Assembly: GCA_002298785.1 (NCBI GenBank)
Contig: DBMR01000104.1
Coordinates: forward strand, 1 to 43,733
Reading direction: 5' to 3'
DNA: 43,733 bases
Source of the DNA: Verrucomicrobia subdivision 3 bacterium UBA693
Lineage (GTDB): Bacteria > Verrucomicrobiota > Verrucomicrobiia > Limisphaerales > UBA8199
Position numbers and translations under genes: made by a program. Of this stretch, positions 25,801 through 33,636 are shown piece after piece (the stretch's first letter is position 1; each line of letters opens with the position of its first letter). Below the pieces are notes generated by a model, which was not told where the DNA came from, did not search any database, and saw only the letters and a program-made list of their open reading frames with translations.

Positions 25801-26854
25801 CGGCGATGTTGGTGGCGACGACGATTTTGCGTTTGCGCGTGGGCGCAAAGACGCGCTGCTGATCGCCGCCCGCCAGGCGGCCGTAGAGCGGTATCACCTC
25901 CGCATCGTGGCTATAGCGCGCATCGAGCAGGTCGGCAGTTTCCCGAATATCGCGCTCGCCGGGCATGAAGATCAGCACGTCGCCATCGCCGGGCTCGCAC
26001 AACAAATGCCCGGCGGCACGAACGGCGGCATCGATGATCGTCAGTTCGCCCTCTTCCTCGCTGGCCTCGTCCAGCGGCGCGTACACCACCCCCACCGGAT
26101 ACACCCGCCCCGAAACCTCGATGATCGGCGCCTGGTCGAACGCCCGTGAAAACGCCTCTAGATCAATCGTGGCCGAGGTGATGATGAGCTTCAAATCGCG
26201 GCGGCGCGCGAGCAGGCCCTTCAGGTAACCCAGCAGAAAGTCGATGTTCAGGCTGCGCTCGTGTGCCTCGTCAATAATCAAGGCGTTGTATTCCGACAAC
26301 AGCGGGTCGCCCTGGGTCTCGGCCAGCAACATGCCATCCGTCATCAGCTTGATGTACGACTCCGGGCTGGAACGATCGTCGAAGCGAATCTTGCAGCCCA
26401 CGCCCCGGCCCCATTCAACCTGCAATTCCTCGGCGACCCTTTGCGAGATGGATAGTGCCGCAATCCGGCGGGGCTGGGTGCAGCCGATTTTGGCCTCAAT
26501 GCCCAGCCCGGCTTCCAGGCACATCTTGGGCAGTTGCGTGGATTTTCCCGAGGCGGTCTCTCCACCAATCACCACCACCTGGTGGGAACGAATCGCCTGC
26601 ACAATCTCCTCCCGCCGCGCGCTGATAGGCAGCTCCGAGGGATAGTTGATCGAGGGGACGCGCGCGAGTCGTTCGGCACGTAGTTGCGCGGAAGCCTGCG
26701 CTTGTTGGAGCAGTCGGTCCAGAATGGCCTCGTGCCGGGCCGGGTGATGTGCGTCCCGCAGCAGCCGTACCAGGCGCGAGCCCAGCCGCACCCAATCCCG
26801 CAACATCGTTTGCGGCAGCAATTCCCGCAGCTCCGTTATGCGGGCGTCATTCAT
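22730..26854 (-). CDS. hrpA: ATP-dependent RNA helicase HrpA
   Basis: A 1374-residue DEAH-box helicase of the HrpA family; E. coli HrpA is 1300. In E. coli it works on mRNA and on collided or stalled ribosomes. Walker A GGETASGKST is at 97-106 and DEAH at 195-198, followed by SATID, then the C-terminal RecA domain with SLTIPNIRFVIDTGLAR and QRKGRSGRLREG. The HA2, OB-fold and long HrpA-specific C-terminal DUF3418 regions follow, with PGEAFTLLTHSAFQAAAARAK late in the chain. It starts 25 bp after the exonuclease gene, so the two are probably cotranscribed. No frameshift is seen. Confidence 0.95.
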   Translation of the reverse strand: MNDARITELRELLPQTMLRDWVRLGSRLVRLLRDAHHPARHEAILDRLLQQAQASAQLRAERLARVPSINYPSELPISARREEIVQAIRSHQVVVIGGETASGKSTQLPKMCLEAGLGIEAKIGCTQPRRIAALSISQRVAEELQVEWGRGVGCKIRFDDRSSPESYIKLMTDGMLLAETQGDPLLSEYNALIIDEAHERSLNIDFLLGYLKGLLARRRDLKLIITSATIDLEAFSRAFDQAPIIEVSGRVYPVGVVYAPLDEASEEEGELTIIDAAVRAAGHLLCEPGDGDVLIFMPGERDIRETADLLDARYSHDAEVIPLYGRLAGGDQQRVFAPTRKRKIVVATNIAETSLTIPNIRFVIDTGLARISRYNPRTRTKRLPIEPVAQSSANQRKGRSGRLREGLCVRLYSEEDFLARPAFTQPEIQRANLAEVILRMKAFSLGEIETFPFLNPPTPAAIQAGYRLLQELGALDAQLRLTPLGEDLARLPIDPTLGRMLLQAQKEHAVRELLIIASGLSIQDPRERPLDQKDAAAAVHQRFADPRSDFLTLLNLWTAVHAQWETLRTQNQRRKFCRAHFLSYVRMREWQDLHAQLEAALEDLGTVRLNESNAAYEAIHRSILSGLLGHLAQRTERNLYKAPGNRQVTIFPGSALYHRPAPTPKKRQGQKGPEPKPDAGGQPEWIVAGEVVETSQIFARTVAGIEPAWIVALASHVCKITYENPHWSPAAGRVMVEERISLYGMEIFRRHAAYGNINPADATRIFIRSALVEENLFPAPPPETEEEPEERASRAMRRRHLMVEQRPAALPPRFQFLEHNRALREKIETWQTKARRHDLVDVDEALGRFYEERVKNVSSVEELNRLLGGHPEPGWLCAAEADLLGDQQLEFDTAAFPDSIEVEGKTVPLAYAYKPGEEQDGVTVRLGFNLAQVANGASLEWSVPGLREAQVGELLRALPKSLRRELMPLAERVAEIVRDLQPSGATLKQDLARFIRERYHLEVTAESWAGDALPKHLHPRVEILDEQKKVVASGRDLDTLRRELARAESKRPPSKSVWSEFAARWERPGLTSWSFGDVAERVEIKEPDGSTVDAFPGLALEDGLVSLRLFRTAVAARAASLGGIHALLERELGRDLAWLQKDLRALVGLAPVLAGFTTVEDLQARAYEHLKRHLFPGEAFTLLTHSAFQAAAARAKVQLPGLALQFIDRLGPLLKSRQEIARRYAAVTARPAPRTLADLSQLQAPAVKALPRPAAILAAELPALMPPDFLDHYTYERLQDLQRYLKALAIRAERAALNPIKDLEKAKLLAPYLAALPNLRAQARTVEARQAVQTYVRALEEFKISVFAQELGTAFPVSPARLDELLRKVAAVVA

Positions 26855-26879
26855 TCGCGACCTTCGGAAACCAACACCC

Positions 26880-27413
26880 TCACCAGTTTACGGCCACACT
26901 GAGCCGCTTGCCCGAGCGGTTGAGGTAATGCAGTTGGCCATGCTGCACGCCGTATTCGTGAACGAGGCGCGTGATCTTCACGTCGTAACAGCAGTATTCG
27001 GCGATCTCGAGCAAGCGGCCCTGGCGATACCACTCGATCGCCTGCAGGCCTTCCGCCGTCTTCGTCACGCCAAACGTGCCCGAGGCGATGTCATCCAGCT
27101 TCAAGCGGTGCTGCAACGTGTTCGTCAAATCCACCAGCATGTCCAGCGTCGGCAATTGCCGCAAATCATACGCCGTGTAGCCGTGCAACACCTCGTAGTC
27201 GAATCGCAAGTTGTTGAACCCCACCACCAGGTCCGCCCGCTGCAGGTCTTTCAACAAATCGTCCACCTGCTTCTCACCATAGATGACGTAGGAATCGCGT
27301 GCCGTGCTGTAGGTCACACCGATGCTCATCCCCATCGCACTGATCTTGTCCCATCCGCCAACTTCGTCAGCGGATTTCTGCGTTTCCAAATCAAAATAGA
27401 CAATGTTCTTCAT
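26880..27413 (-). CDS. Predicted DEDD-type 3'-5' exonuclease (RNase H-like fold)
   Basis: A 177-residue protein with the DEDD exonuclease pattern: Asp8 and Glu10 in VYFDLETQ, Asp72 in VGFNNLRFDYEVL, and Asp144 in YCCYDVKIT, the YprB/DnaQ-like type where Tyr precedes the last Asp by a short gap. QHRLKLDDIASGTFG matches the segment before the last motif in that family. It should be a cytoplasmic nuclease on RNA or DNA. It is directly upstream of hrpA on the same strand, which suggests a joint role in RNA turnover. ATG 27413 is the natural start. The substrate is not known. Confidence 0.82.
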   Translation of the reverse strand: MKNIVYFDLETQKSADEVGGWDKISAMGMSIGVTYSTARDSYVIYGEKQVDDLLKDLQRADLVVGFNNLRFDYEVLHGYTAYDLRQLPTLDMLVDLTNTLQHRLKLDDIASGTFGVTKTAEGLQAIEWYRQGRLLEIAEYCCYDVKITRLVHEYGVQHGQLHYLNRSGKRLSVAVNW

Positions 27414-27878
27414 ACGACGGGCCGTCCCACTCTACCCACCGCCTTCAGCGGATCAAGAATTTACCGGGCTCAACAAGGGCAGCGCGACATCCAGTGCTGA
27501 CACCGACGAATCGCTCCAATTCCACCGGAAACTCCAGTCCAAGTCCGAATTCATGAAGGACGGTTTTCCGGCCTGGTTCGAAATTACGACCCCAACACGG
27601 ATTGTGTTGCATGCACGTTGTTCACTGTAAATGAGATGTTTACCAATACTCTCGCGGTTCGGCACAAATAATGCATAAAGGCAATTGGTAGTTGAACCGG
27701 ATCGAATAATTGAACACGAACGAACAAATCCGACAGCCTATGCACCTTGACATAACAGATTTCGGGAAGGCGGCGCTGCGCTCCAGTTTTCCAGGTCCAA
27801 CTCTTTGGCGTCAGGAATGGGAACGCCAGCCTGAGCATCATCCCCATAGGTCCCAACGCCGAAATGTGAATTGAAACC
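27414..27878. other. Intergenic stretch without a supported gene
   Basis: This 465-bp stretch separates the divergent exonuclease and CBM48 genes, so it must contain both promoters. It is more AT-rich than its surroundings. Short open frames exist on both strands, but none has a recognisable product or ribosome-binding site. A TTGACA sits at 27747 without a convincing -10 partner. I see no RNA gene or strong hairpin. Confidence 0.5.
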
Positions 27879-28193
27879 ATGTTTACCGAATCCAATGCCG
27901 GCGGCCTCAGGCCGCGTTACTCCGCAAAGCGAAACTTCCATCACGCAAAATTCTATTGTAGCGCCCCGGAGGCTCAGCAGGTGTCGCTGGTCGGCGATTT
28001 CAACCAATGGGACCCCAACGCGAATCCGATGATCCGCCAGCCGGACGGCCAGTGGCTGGCCAGCCTGGAGTTGAACCACGGTTACCACCTCTACGTTTTC
28101 CTCGTTGATGGGGAGCGCGTCCTGGATCCGAAGGCCGCCGGAAGAACCAAAGACGCACAGAACCAGCCGGTCTCGATGCTGGCCGTCAGCTAG
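27879..28193 (+). CDS. Stand-alone CBM48/AMPK-beta glycogen-binding domain protein
   Basis: A 104-residue cytoplasmic protein that is almost entirely one glycogen-binding domain of the isoamylase-N/AMPK-beta type. After about 25 basic residues come FYCSAPEAQQVSLVGDFNQW, the classical FNxW block, then PMIRQPDGQWLASLELNHG and YHLYVFLVDGERVLDP, which supply the conserved Trp and Tyr residues of the carbohydrate face. No catalytic domain is attached. Such single-domain proteins may target partner enzymes to glycogen or sense it. No glycogen-metabolism gene is in the window. ATG 27879 is the only suitable start. Confidence 0.85.
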   Translation: MFTESNAGGLRPRYSAKRNFHHAKFYCSAPEAQQVSLVGDFNQWDPNANPMIRQPDGQWLASLELNHGYHLYVFLVDGERVLDPKAAGRTKDAQNQPVSMLAVS

Positions 28194-28811
28194 CTTCGAA
28201 GCGGCTCCAATGCTGCCAATGAATTTCTCGCACGATCGCCCAGGCGAAATCCCATGAGGCTCTCCTTCCACAGCGAACGATCCGGGGACGTAAACCGGCG
28301 ACTTTTCAGAGCCGCACATTCGCTGGCCTGCTGTCAGCAAACGACAGCGCTAACGCTGCCCTTCCGGGTCCCGGCCGGGAAGATCATCACCGGACCGCTG
28401 TTTTGCGAACCGGCGGGCGAAAGAGCGAGACGATTCTTGCGCCAGGCCATCAGCAGACTCGCTGGACCGCTCAACCGCGTCCGGCTCGGGCTTAGCGCCT
28501 GACTCCGCGAGTGGGCACTCACGGTCAGGAAGACACCCACGCCGGCGCCAAACCACCGCCTGGGGGTGATTCGACCGCAGGCGAATCTTTGCCGAGAAAA
28601 TAAGTAATTCTGCTCACCCCCATTCAATTTCCTGCCATCCAACAAGCCCGCAAACCCATCTCGCTGATATTCAACATGTTAAAGTGGTATATTAGAAATT
28701 GACACCATTTGCAGTAGTGATAGTGTATGAATCAAAGCGGGCAATCCCCCCCGGCCTCGTGGCGCTACCGCCGCGCGGTTCTCGGGCCGCCCAGCTCCGA
28801 ACTATCTTAAA
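28194..28811. other. Long intergenic stretch before korA
   Basis: This 618-bp stretch has no supported gene. A frame at 28254-28502 encodes an Arg-rich sequence with no recognisable feature and is not credible. A two-part hairpin occurs at 28499-28528 (CTGAC/GTCAG outside, GAGTG/CACTC inside). The last 130 bp are AT-rich and carry the probable korA promoter. Confidence 0.5.
28699..28726 (+). promoter_or_regulatory. Candidate sigma-70 promoter of korAB
   Basis: A perfect -35 TTGACA (28699-28704) is followed after 16 bp by TAGTGT (28721-28726), a moderate -10. It lies in an AT-rich island about 80 bp before the korA start, the right place for the korAB transcript. Confidence 0.45.
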
Positions 28812-30635
28812 ATGAGCGACACCGCAATTACCACGCCGCCTGCGGGCGGCGCCCCTCGATCCTCCGAAATTTCCGAAGCCGTCATCCGTATCGCGGGCAA
28901 TTCACAGGATGGCATCCAGGCCATTGGCGGCTTCCTGGCGCGCCTCGCCGGGCGCAGCGAGCAGGAAGTCATGACCTTCATGACCATTCCTTCCACCATT
29001 TCGGGCGGCCCCTCCATTTTCCAGGTGCGGATCGGTTCCGGGGAAGTCTTGAGCGCGGGGGACGAAGCGGATGTGCTGTTGGCGTTTTATCAGCACTCGT
29101 ATGACGGCCACCTGGCCTCGCTGAAAAAGCACGGCATCGTGTTGTATGACAGCGACCACGTCGAGCCCAACGCAGAATTGCAGAAGGACTACAACCACGT
29201 GGGGATCGCGATTTCGAGCCTGACCGTGGAGGCGATTGGCGGCACCGGCAAAGACAAGGGGAAGAACATCTTCTCTCTCGGTCTGCTGGCGAAAATGTTC
29301 GACCTGAACGTGCCGAAGCTGGAGAAGCTGATCGGCGAACGCTTTGGCGGCAAGGACGTCAGCGTGCTGAACAACGCCCTCACGGCGTTCCACGCGGGCT
29401 ACAATCATTCCCTCGGCCACGTGATCGAGACGTTCAAGTTCGTCGAAGCCGAGCGCAAAACCTCGTCGCAGGTAGTCATGAACGGGAACGAGGCGTTGGC
29501 TTACGGAATGATCGCGGCCGGAGTCCGCTTCGGGGCCGCCTACCCGATTACCCCCTGGTCGGACGTCATGGAGATCATGCGCCGCGAGTTGCCGAAGTAC
29601 GGCGGCACGTTCATTCAATGCGAGGACGAGATCGCGTCGGTGTCGATGGCGCTTGGAGCGAGTTACGCCGGCAGAGTGGCCGTGACCGGCTCCAGCGGAC
29701 CGGGCATCTCGTTGAAAGCCGAGGCGCTGGGCTGGGGCGTCATGGCGGAAGTGCCGCTGGTGGTGATCAACGTGCAGCGGGGCGGTCCCTCGACCGGTCT
29801 GCCCACCATGGTGGAGCAATCGGATTTGAACCAGGCGATCTACGGCAGCCACGGCGATTCCCCGCGCGTGGTGCTGGCTCCGGCTGACGTCGAGGAATGC
29901 TTCTACCTCTCGATTGAAGCGGTGAACATCGCGCGCCGTTACAACGTGCCGGTCATGATCCTCAGCGACCAGGCCATCGCCACCCGCATCGAGGCCTTCG
30001 ACGAGCCCAACCTCGAAAAGCTTTGCCAGGACATCACCCCGGATCTCACCCCGGTCGAGGACTATAAGCCCTATGACCTGAACACCCCGGATGGCACGGT
30101 GAAACGCGTGGTGCCCGGCACCCAGGTAAAGAGCGGACAGTACCCAATTGCCGGCGGCCTCGAGCACGACGAATTCGGGCACCCGACCGGGTCCCCGAAG
30201 CTGCACGCTTTGATGAACGCCAAGCGCCGGAAGAAACTGCAGGCCCTGGCGGCGACGCTGCCGGCGCCCAAAGTTTACGGGCCACCCGAAGGGAGCGTGC
30301 TGCTGGTCGGCTGGGGCTCCACCCGGGGCCCGCTCCAGGAAGCCGTGGATCGCGCGCGCGCCGCGGGCGACAGCGTCTCCTCGCTGCACATCAAGTATAT
30401 TAACCCACTCCCGCCCGGGCTCGAGAGCATCTTCAGCGGCTTTAACCACGTGCTGGTGGTGGAGATGAACGACGAGGGTCTCTACGGTTACGGCCAGCTC
30501 GGCGGCCTGCTCCGCGCCCGCTTTTGCGATCCGAAAATCCGCGGCCTGAACAAGACCGACGGCCTCACCTTCAAGGTGCGGGAAATTCTCGAACGCGCCA
30601 AAGCGAACGTCACGGACGCCATGCACAAACTCTGA
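28812..30635 (+). CDS. korA: 2-oxoacid:acceptor (ferredoxin) oxidoreductase, fused gamma-alpha subunit
   Basis: A 607-residue subunit of a 2-oxoglutarate-type ferredoxin oxidoreductase, which oxidatively decarboxylates a 2-oxoacid to its CoA ester. The gamma domain is N-terminal (about 18-190; opens AVIRIAGNSQDGIQAIGGFL), followed by the alpha pyrimidine-binding domain from about 215 (VVMNGNEALAYGMIAAGVRF, then AAYPITPWSDVMEIM) and the C-terminal domain with SVLLVGWGSTRGPLQEAVD. The gamma-alpha fusion is typical of KorA-type enzymes. korB follows after 38 bp. The substrate is most likely 2-oxoglutarate, but other 2-oxoacids are possible. Confidence 0.93.
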   Translation: MSDTAITTPPAGGAPRSSEISEAVIRIAGNSQDGIQAIGGFLARLAGRSEQEVMTFMTIPSTISGGPSIFQVRIGSGEVLSAGDEADVLLAFYQHSYDGHLASLKKHGIVLYDSDHVEPNAELQKDYNHVGIAISSLTVEAIGGTGKDKGKNIFSLGLLAKMFDLNVPKLEKLIGERFGGKDVSVLNNALTAFHAGYNHSLGHVIETFKFVEAERKTSSQVVMNGNEALAYGMIAAGVRFGAAYPITPWSDVMEIMRRELPKYGGTFIQCEDEIASVSMALGASYAGRVAVTGSSGPGISLKAEALGWGVMAEVPLVVINVQRGGPSTGLPTMVEQSDLNQAIYGSHGDSPRVVLAPADVEECFYLSIEAVNIARRYNVPVMILSDQAIATRIEAFDEPNLEKLCQDITPDLTPVEDYKPYDLNTPDGTVKRVVPGTQVKSGQYPIAGGLEHDEFGHPTGSPKLHALMNAKRRKKLQALAATLPAPKVYGPPEGSVLLVGWGSTRGPLQEAVDRARAAGDSVSSLHIKYINPLPPGLESIFSGFNHVLVVEMNDEGLYGYGQLGGLLRARFCDPKIRGLNKTDGLTFKVREILERAKANVTDAMHKL

Positions 30636-30673
30636 ACCAGCCAATTTTTCAGCCCAGCATTTACCGGATTATT

Positions 30674-31609
30674 ATGAGCAATACCGCGAATCTCAGCCCC
30701 AGCGAAACCGTGGCGTCCATTCCCGCCGCCGTGCCCGCCCGCAAGCCCCTGTCCAAAAAGGAAATCGCCTCCGACCACCCCACCTGGTGTCCCGGGTGCG
30801 GCGATTTTGCCGTCCTGGCCCTCTATTTTAAACTGATCGAAAAGCGCCAGTTGTGGCAGGAAAAAATCACTACTGTCTCCGGCATCGGATGTTCGAGCCG
30901 CTTCCCCTATTTCGTCCAGGCCCACGGCGCCCATTATATCCATGGCCGCGCGCTCTCTTTCGCCAGCGGCATTTCCCTCTCCCGCCCCGACCTGCACGTG
31001 TTCGTTTTCGGCGGCGACGGTGACGCCTTCTCCATCGGGGGCAATCACTTTACCCACACCGCGCGGAAGAACATCAAGCTCACCTACGTGGTGATGGACA
31101 ACTGGGTATATGGTCTGACGAAGAAGCAGACTTCCCCCACTTCGCCGCTGGGTTTCAAGAGCAAGACCGACACCTGGGGGGCGCTCGATTATCCCATCAA
31201 CCCGATGAAGCAGGCGATCGCGGCCGGCGCCACGTTTGTGGCCCGCACCACGCACTCCAACCCCAATCACGTCCTGCAAATGATGGAAGCGGCCAGCGAC
31301 CACGACGGCTTCAGCTTCATCGAGTGCCTGAGCGAATGCGTGGAGTTCTACGACGGAGCTTTCGACGCCTCTAACCCCCGCAAAGGAGGCAAATTCAACC
31401 TCGTGCCCGCCAACCACGATGTCACCGATGAACAGGCCGCCTACAAGCTGGCCGACGAGGCTTTCCCGGGATATTTCGGGGTGTTCTACAAGAACAACAA
31501 GCCGACCAAGAACGCGAAGGAAGCCGCGGTCAGCGCCAACGCCATGGAAAAGCTTAAAGGTCTGAAAGACTGGCAGGTGCTGCAAAAGACCTTTGACCGG
31601 ATGAAATAA
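30674..31609 (+). CDS. korB: 2-oxoacid:ferredoxin oxidoreductase beta subunit
   Basis: A 311-residue thiamine-pyrophosphate subunit that pairs with KorA. ATG 30674 is chosen because it sits 38 bp after korA; an upstream in-frame start would overlap korA. The [4Fe-4S] ligands are present: Cys39 and Cys42 in TWCPGCGDF, Cys73 in SGIGCSSR, and Cys218 or Cys222 in the ECLSECVEFYDGAF region. The TPP motif is GDGDAFSIGGNH (about 114-125). DNWVYGLTKKQTSPTSP matches the beta family. The complex passes electrons to ferredoxin in the cytoplasm, usable in a reductive or oxidative TCA branch. The gene ends 35 bp before a convergent Rrf2 regulator. Confidence 0.94.
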   Translation: MSNTANLSPSETVASIPAAVPARKPLSKKEIASDHPTWCPGCGDFAVLALYFKLIEKRQLWQEKITTVSGIGCSSRFPYFVQAHGAHYIHGRALSFASGISLSRPDLHVFVFGGDGDAFSIGGNHFTHTARKNIKLTYVVMDNWVYGLTKKQTSPTSPLGFKSKTDTWGALDYPINPMKQAIAAGATFVARTTHSNPNHVLQMMEAASDHDGFSFIECLSECVEFYDGAFDASNPRKGGKFNLVPANHDVTDEQAAYKLADEAFPGYFGVFYKNNKPTKNAKEAAVSANAMEKLKGLKDWQVLQKTFDRMK

Positions 31610-31644
31610 CTCGCGGGCACGGCCGCACCGATTTCAGAGCGGGA

Positions 31645-32064
31645 CTAAATGTAATACATTTTGTCCTTCTCCCCGGACTCTTCGAGCAAGCGCTGGAAAG
31701 TGATGCCGTCAGCGGCGGCATCGAGCGCCTTTTGAAGCTCACGCCACGCCAACCGCAGTTCGGGCGGACACCCGGCATCCTCCAGCGCGGGGGTGTCAAA
31801 AACCGTGCCGTGCACAGCTCGCAACACCTGGCCCAGCGTGATTTCACCGGGAGGCCGCGCCAGTAAATAGCCGCCCTCCTTCCCCCGGACGCTGCGCGCG
31901 AGACCTTGAGCTTTCAGCTCAATCAGGATCTGAACAAGGTAATTGCGCGGCACGGACTGTTCCGTCGCCAAATCCTCCACTCGAACCGTCGCTCCCGAAG
32001 GATAATGACGGGCGAGCCCCAATACCGCGCGGGCGGCGTAATCGCTTTTCACCGAGAGTTTCAC
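31645..32064 (-). CDS. Rrf2 family transcriptional regulator without an Fe-S cysteine cluster
   Basis: A 139-residue winged-helix regulator. The start MKLSVKSDYAARAVLGLA and the helix-turn-helix with EDLATEQSVPRNYLVQILIEL, then VRGKEGGYLLARPPGEITLG, are diagnostic for Rrf2. IscR, NsrR and RirA carry three cysteines after this point; here only one (AGCPPELR) is seen, so it probably does not hold an Fe-S cluster, like CymR-type members. It converges on korAB, and its targets are unknown. The 144-bp stretch upstream (32065-32208) contains nothing else I can support. Confidence 0.88.
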   Translation of the reverse strand: MKLSVKSDYAARAVLGLARHYPSGATVRVEDLATEQSVPRNYLVQILIELKAQGLARSVRGKEGGYLLARPPGEITLGQVLRAVHGTVFDTPALEDAGCPPELRLAWRELQKALDAAADGITFQRLLEESGEKDKMYYI

Positions 32065-32208
32065 GCCCGCAAGTTAGGTCTCCGCCAGCAAATCCGCAAA
32101 TTGATTGCGCCGCCATGGCCTCAGTCCGCCCCTCGTCACCACCCATCTATGGCCTCCCACTCCGCGCCCGATTCTCCCACTCGCCCCCAGTATCGGGTCG
32201 AATTCCCC

Positions 32209-33444
32209 TCATCCACGCGTCGGCGCAACCGCGGTGCGCAGCAGTTCCTTCAACTCCTCACAGTGTTCCTCCCAATTGCCCTCGTTCATCGCCAGCAAAC
32301 CATCCAGCACGTCCGAAAGCACCCCAGGAAAATCGGCGGTTTCAGTGCGCTGATGCCACAGGTTCTCGTTGAAGGGCACTTTGGCGCGGCCGGAGGTTTT
32401 CTTGCGCCAGCGCACCAGGTCCAGCATGGCGATGTAGGCCGGGCCGCGACTACGCCACGTGCCCAGAGCCGAACGGAGGGTCGCGTCTTTCATTCCCAAC
32501 GCCCGGCTGGCTTTGGCCACATCGCCCTCGCACAAGATCGCGGCGAATTGCCGGAATGAATCCAAATCGATGCGCCGCACGAACTCCAACAATCCCGCAG
32601 CTTGCATTTGTTGGAGTTGATCCCGGGCGGTTTTCAAAGCCACAAATTCAGTTCGGACCCCGGCGATCTCGCTATGAATGTCGTGCAACGTCCGAGAGAG
32701 GTCTTCGCCGCGAACGACCCGATTCACCCAGTCGGAAAGAACTACCGCTACCGATCCCGCCGCGGCAAAGACGCCCGGACGAATCATGCGCAGGCAGAGG
32801 GCCAGTGGCAGCAGCAAGCCGGTGCCAGTTGGTGGTTCAAACCCGGGCGCCACCGCCGCGGCGAGGAAGAGGAACGGTTTGTCTCCGGTGGCCCGGACAC
32901 AGGCTTGCCAAGCCGGGGCATTGGCGCGAGTCGAAAGAAACACCGGCGCCAACAAGGGTGGGTAGACACCGACCCGCCACAGCGGACCACCGCCGGGCAT
33001 CTCAGTCGCCACGCCGCCAGGACAAACCTGTAGACTCAATGCTGCACACAGAGCCGCTCCCAACGCGGCGCCGTCTAGTTGATACACCACCAGGTCACCT
33101 GCCGCCACGGTTGCCGGAGGACAATCACGCTCGGCGCAAACGCAAACTGCCAGACACTCGTTGTCGAGCTGGATAATCTCGTGCCTACACCCGCAGGGAG
33201 GCTCAGCCGGGCACGGCAAGGTCTCCGCGACTACAGCGGTGGGCGCAAGAAAGGGGCGCAACCAGGGCAGCGTCGCGCGCGCGGCCCCACGCCAATCGGC
33301 CATCACACCCACGGCGTGCGGGCAGCGCCCCAGCGCGTTCCAAAACCGATCCTCAGCTCCAACCGGCAATCCCGTTGGTTCGGCGAACAACGTCGGATCG
33401 ACCGGTGGCGGTGCCGTGATGAGCGAGCACTTCAGTGTCTGCAT
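32209..33444 (-). CDS. Unknown protein with Cys-rich segment and C-terminal helix-turn-helix
   Basis: A 411-residue protein I cannot assign to a family. Residues 78-108 hold a run of seven cysteines (Cys78, 84, 86, 97, 101, 103, 108), suggesting a metal site. Residues 190-240 are strongly hydrophobic and may be buried or membrane-associated. A helical or coiled segment (245-290) leads to a Fis/LysR-like helix-turn-helix at about 305-325, containing GDVAKASRALGMKDATLRSA, followed by a basic patch. This suggests a DNA-binding regulator. The frame is open to 33597, but ATG 33444 (MQTLKCSLIT) avoids most of the 86-aa gene; the two would overlap by 92 bp. Last gene of a three-gene unit. Confidence 0.65.
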   Translation of the reverse strand: MQTLKCSLITAPPPVDPTLFAEPTGLPVGAEDRFWNALGRCPHAVGVMADWRGAARATLPWLRPFLAPTAVVAETLPCPAEPPCGCRHEIIQLDNECLAVCVCAERDCPPATVAAGDLVVYQLDGAALGAALCAALSLQVCPGGVATEMPGGGPLWRVGVYPPLLAPVFLSTRANAPAWQACVRATGDKPFLFLAAAVAPGFEPPTGTGLLLPLALCLRMIRPGVFAAAGSVAVVLSDWVNRVVRGEDLSRTLHDIHSEIAGVRTEFVALKTARDQLQQMQAAGLLEFVRRIDLDSFRQFAAILCEGDVAKASRALGMKDATLRSALGTWRSRGPAYIAMLDLVRWRKKTSGRAKVPFNENLWHQRTETADFPGVLSDVLDGLLAMNEGNWEEHCEELKELLRTAVAPTRG

Positions 33445-33613
33445 GGAATAGGTTTCCGGCGCGGTCTTCATCAGCGGCGAAGCCGCGATCAACTTTTTCA
33501 TAGCGATGGCCGCGAAACTCGAAGCGCGCCCCAACGGGCAGTTCGATGAACCGGACAATTTGGGCGCTCGCCAGCGCGGTTCGTTTCCTCTCGGCAAGGG
33601 TGGTGGTCATCAT
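33353..33613 (-). CDS. Small unknown protein of 86 aa
   Basis: A small cytoplasmic protein, unrecognised. The middle part, IELPVGARFEFRGHRYEKVD, followed by GFAADEDRAGNLFHADTEV, has a pattern of alternating hydrophobic and charged residues that looks like a genuine small beta-rich fold rather than random frame. Start ATG 33613 (ATGATG) lies 23 bp after the stop of the 376-aa gene, and the 3' end overlaps the likely start of the 411-aa gene by 92 bp. The overlap suggests coupled translation. The last 20 residues may be non-conserved, which would reduce the overlap. Confidence 0.6.
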   Translation of the reverse strand: MMTTTLAERKRTALASAQIVRFIELPVGARFEFRGHRYEKVDRGFAADEDRAGNLFHADTEVLAHHGTATGRSDVVRRTNGIAGWS

Positions 33614-33636
33614 TGGTCTTACTGTTCGATGAATTT

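Noticed and set aside
24344..26149. 601-aa open frame on the plus strand
   Set aside because: Antisense shadow of hrpA, Arg-rich and without domain features.
22730..27413. HrpA plus exonuclease as a phage-defence system
   Set aside because: HrpA here is the full-length housekeeping type with its usual C-terminal region, and nothing around it looks like a defence island.
28254..28502. 82-aa open frame before korA
   Set aside because: Arg-rich, no ribosome-binding site, no recognisable domain; the region fits a non-coding upstream stretch better.
28902..30644. 580-aa open frame on the minus strand
   Set aside because: Antisense shadow of korA; no recognisable motif in it.
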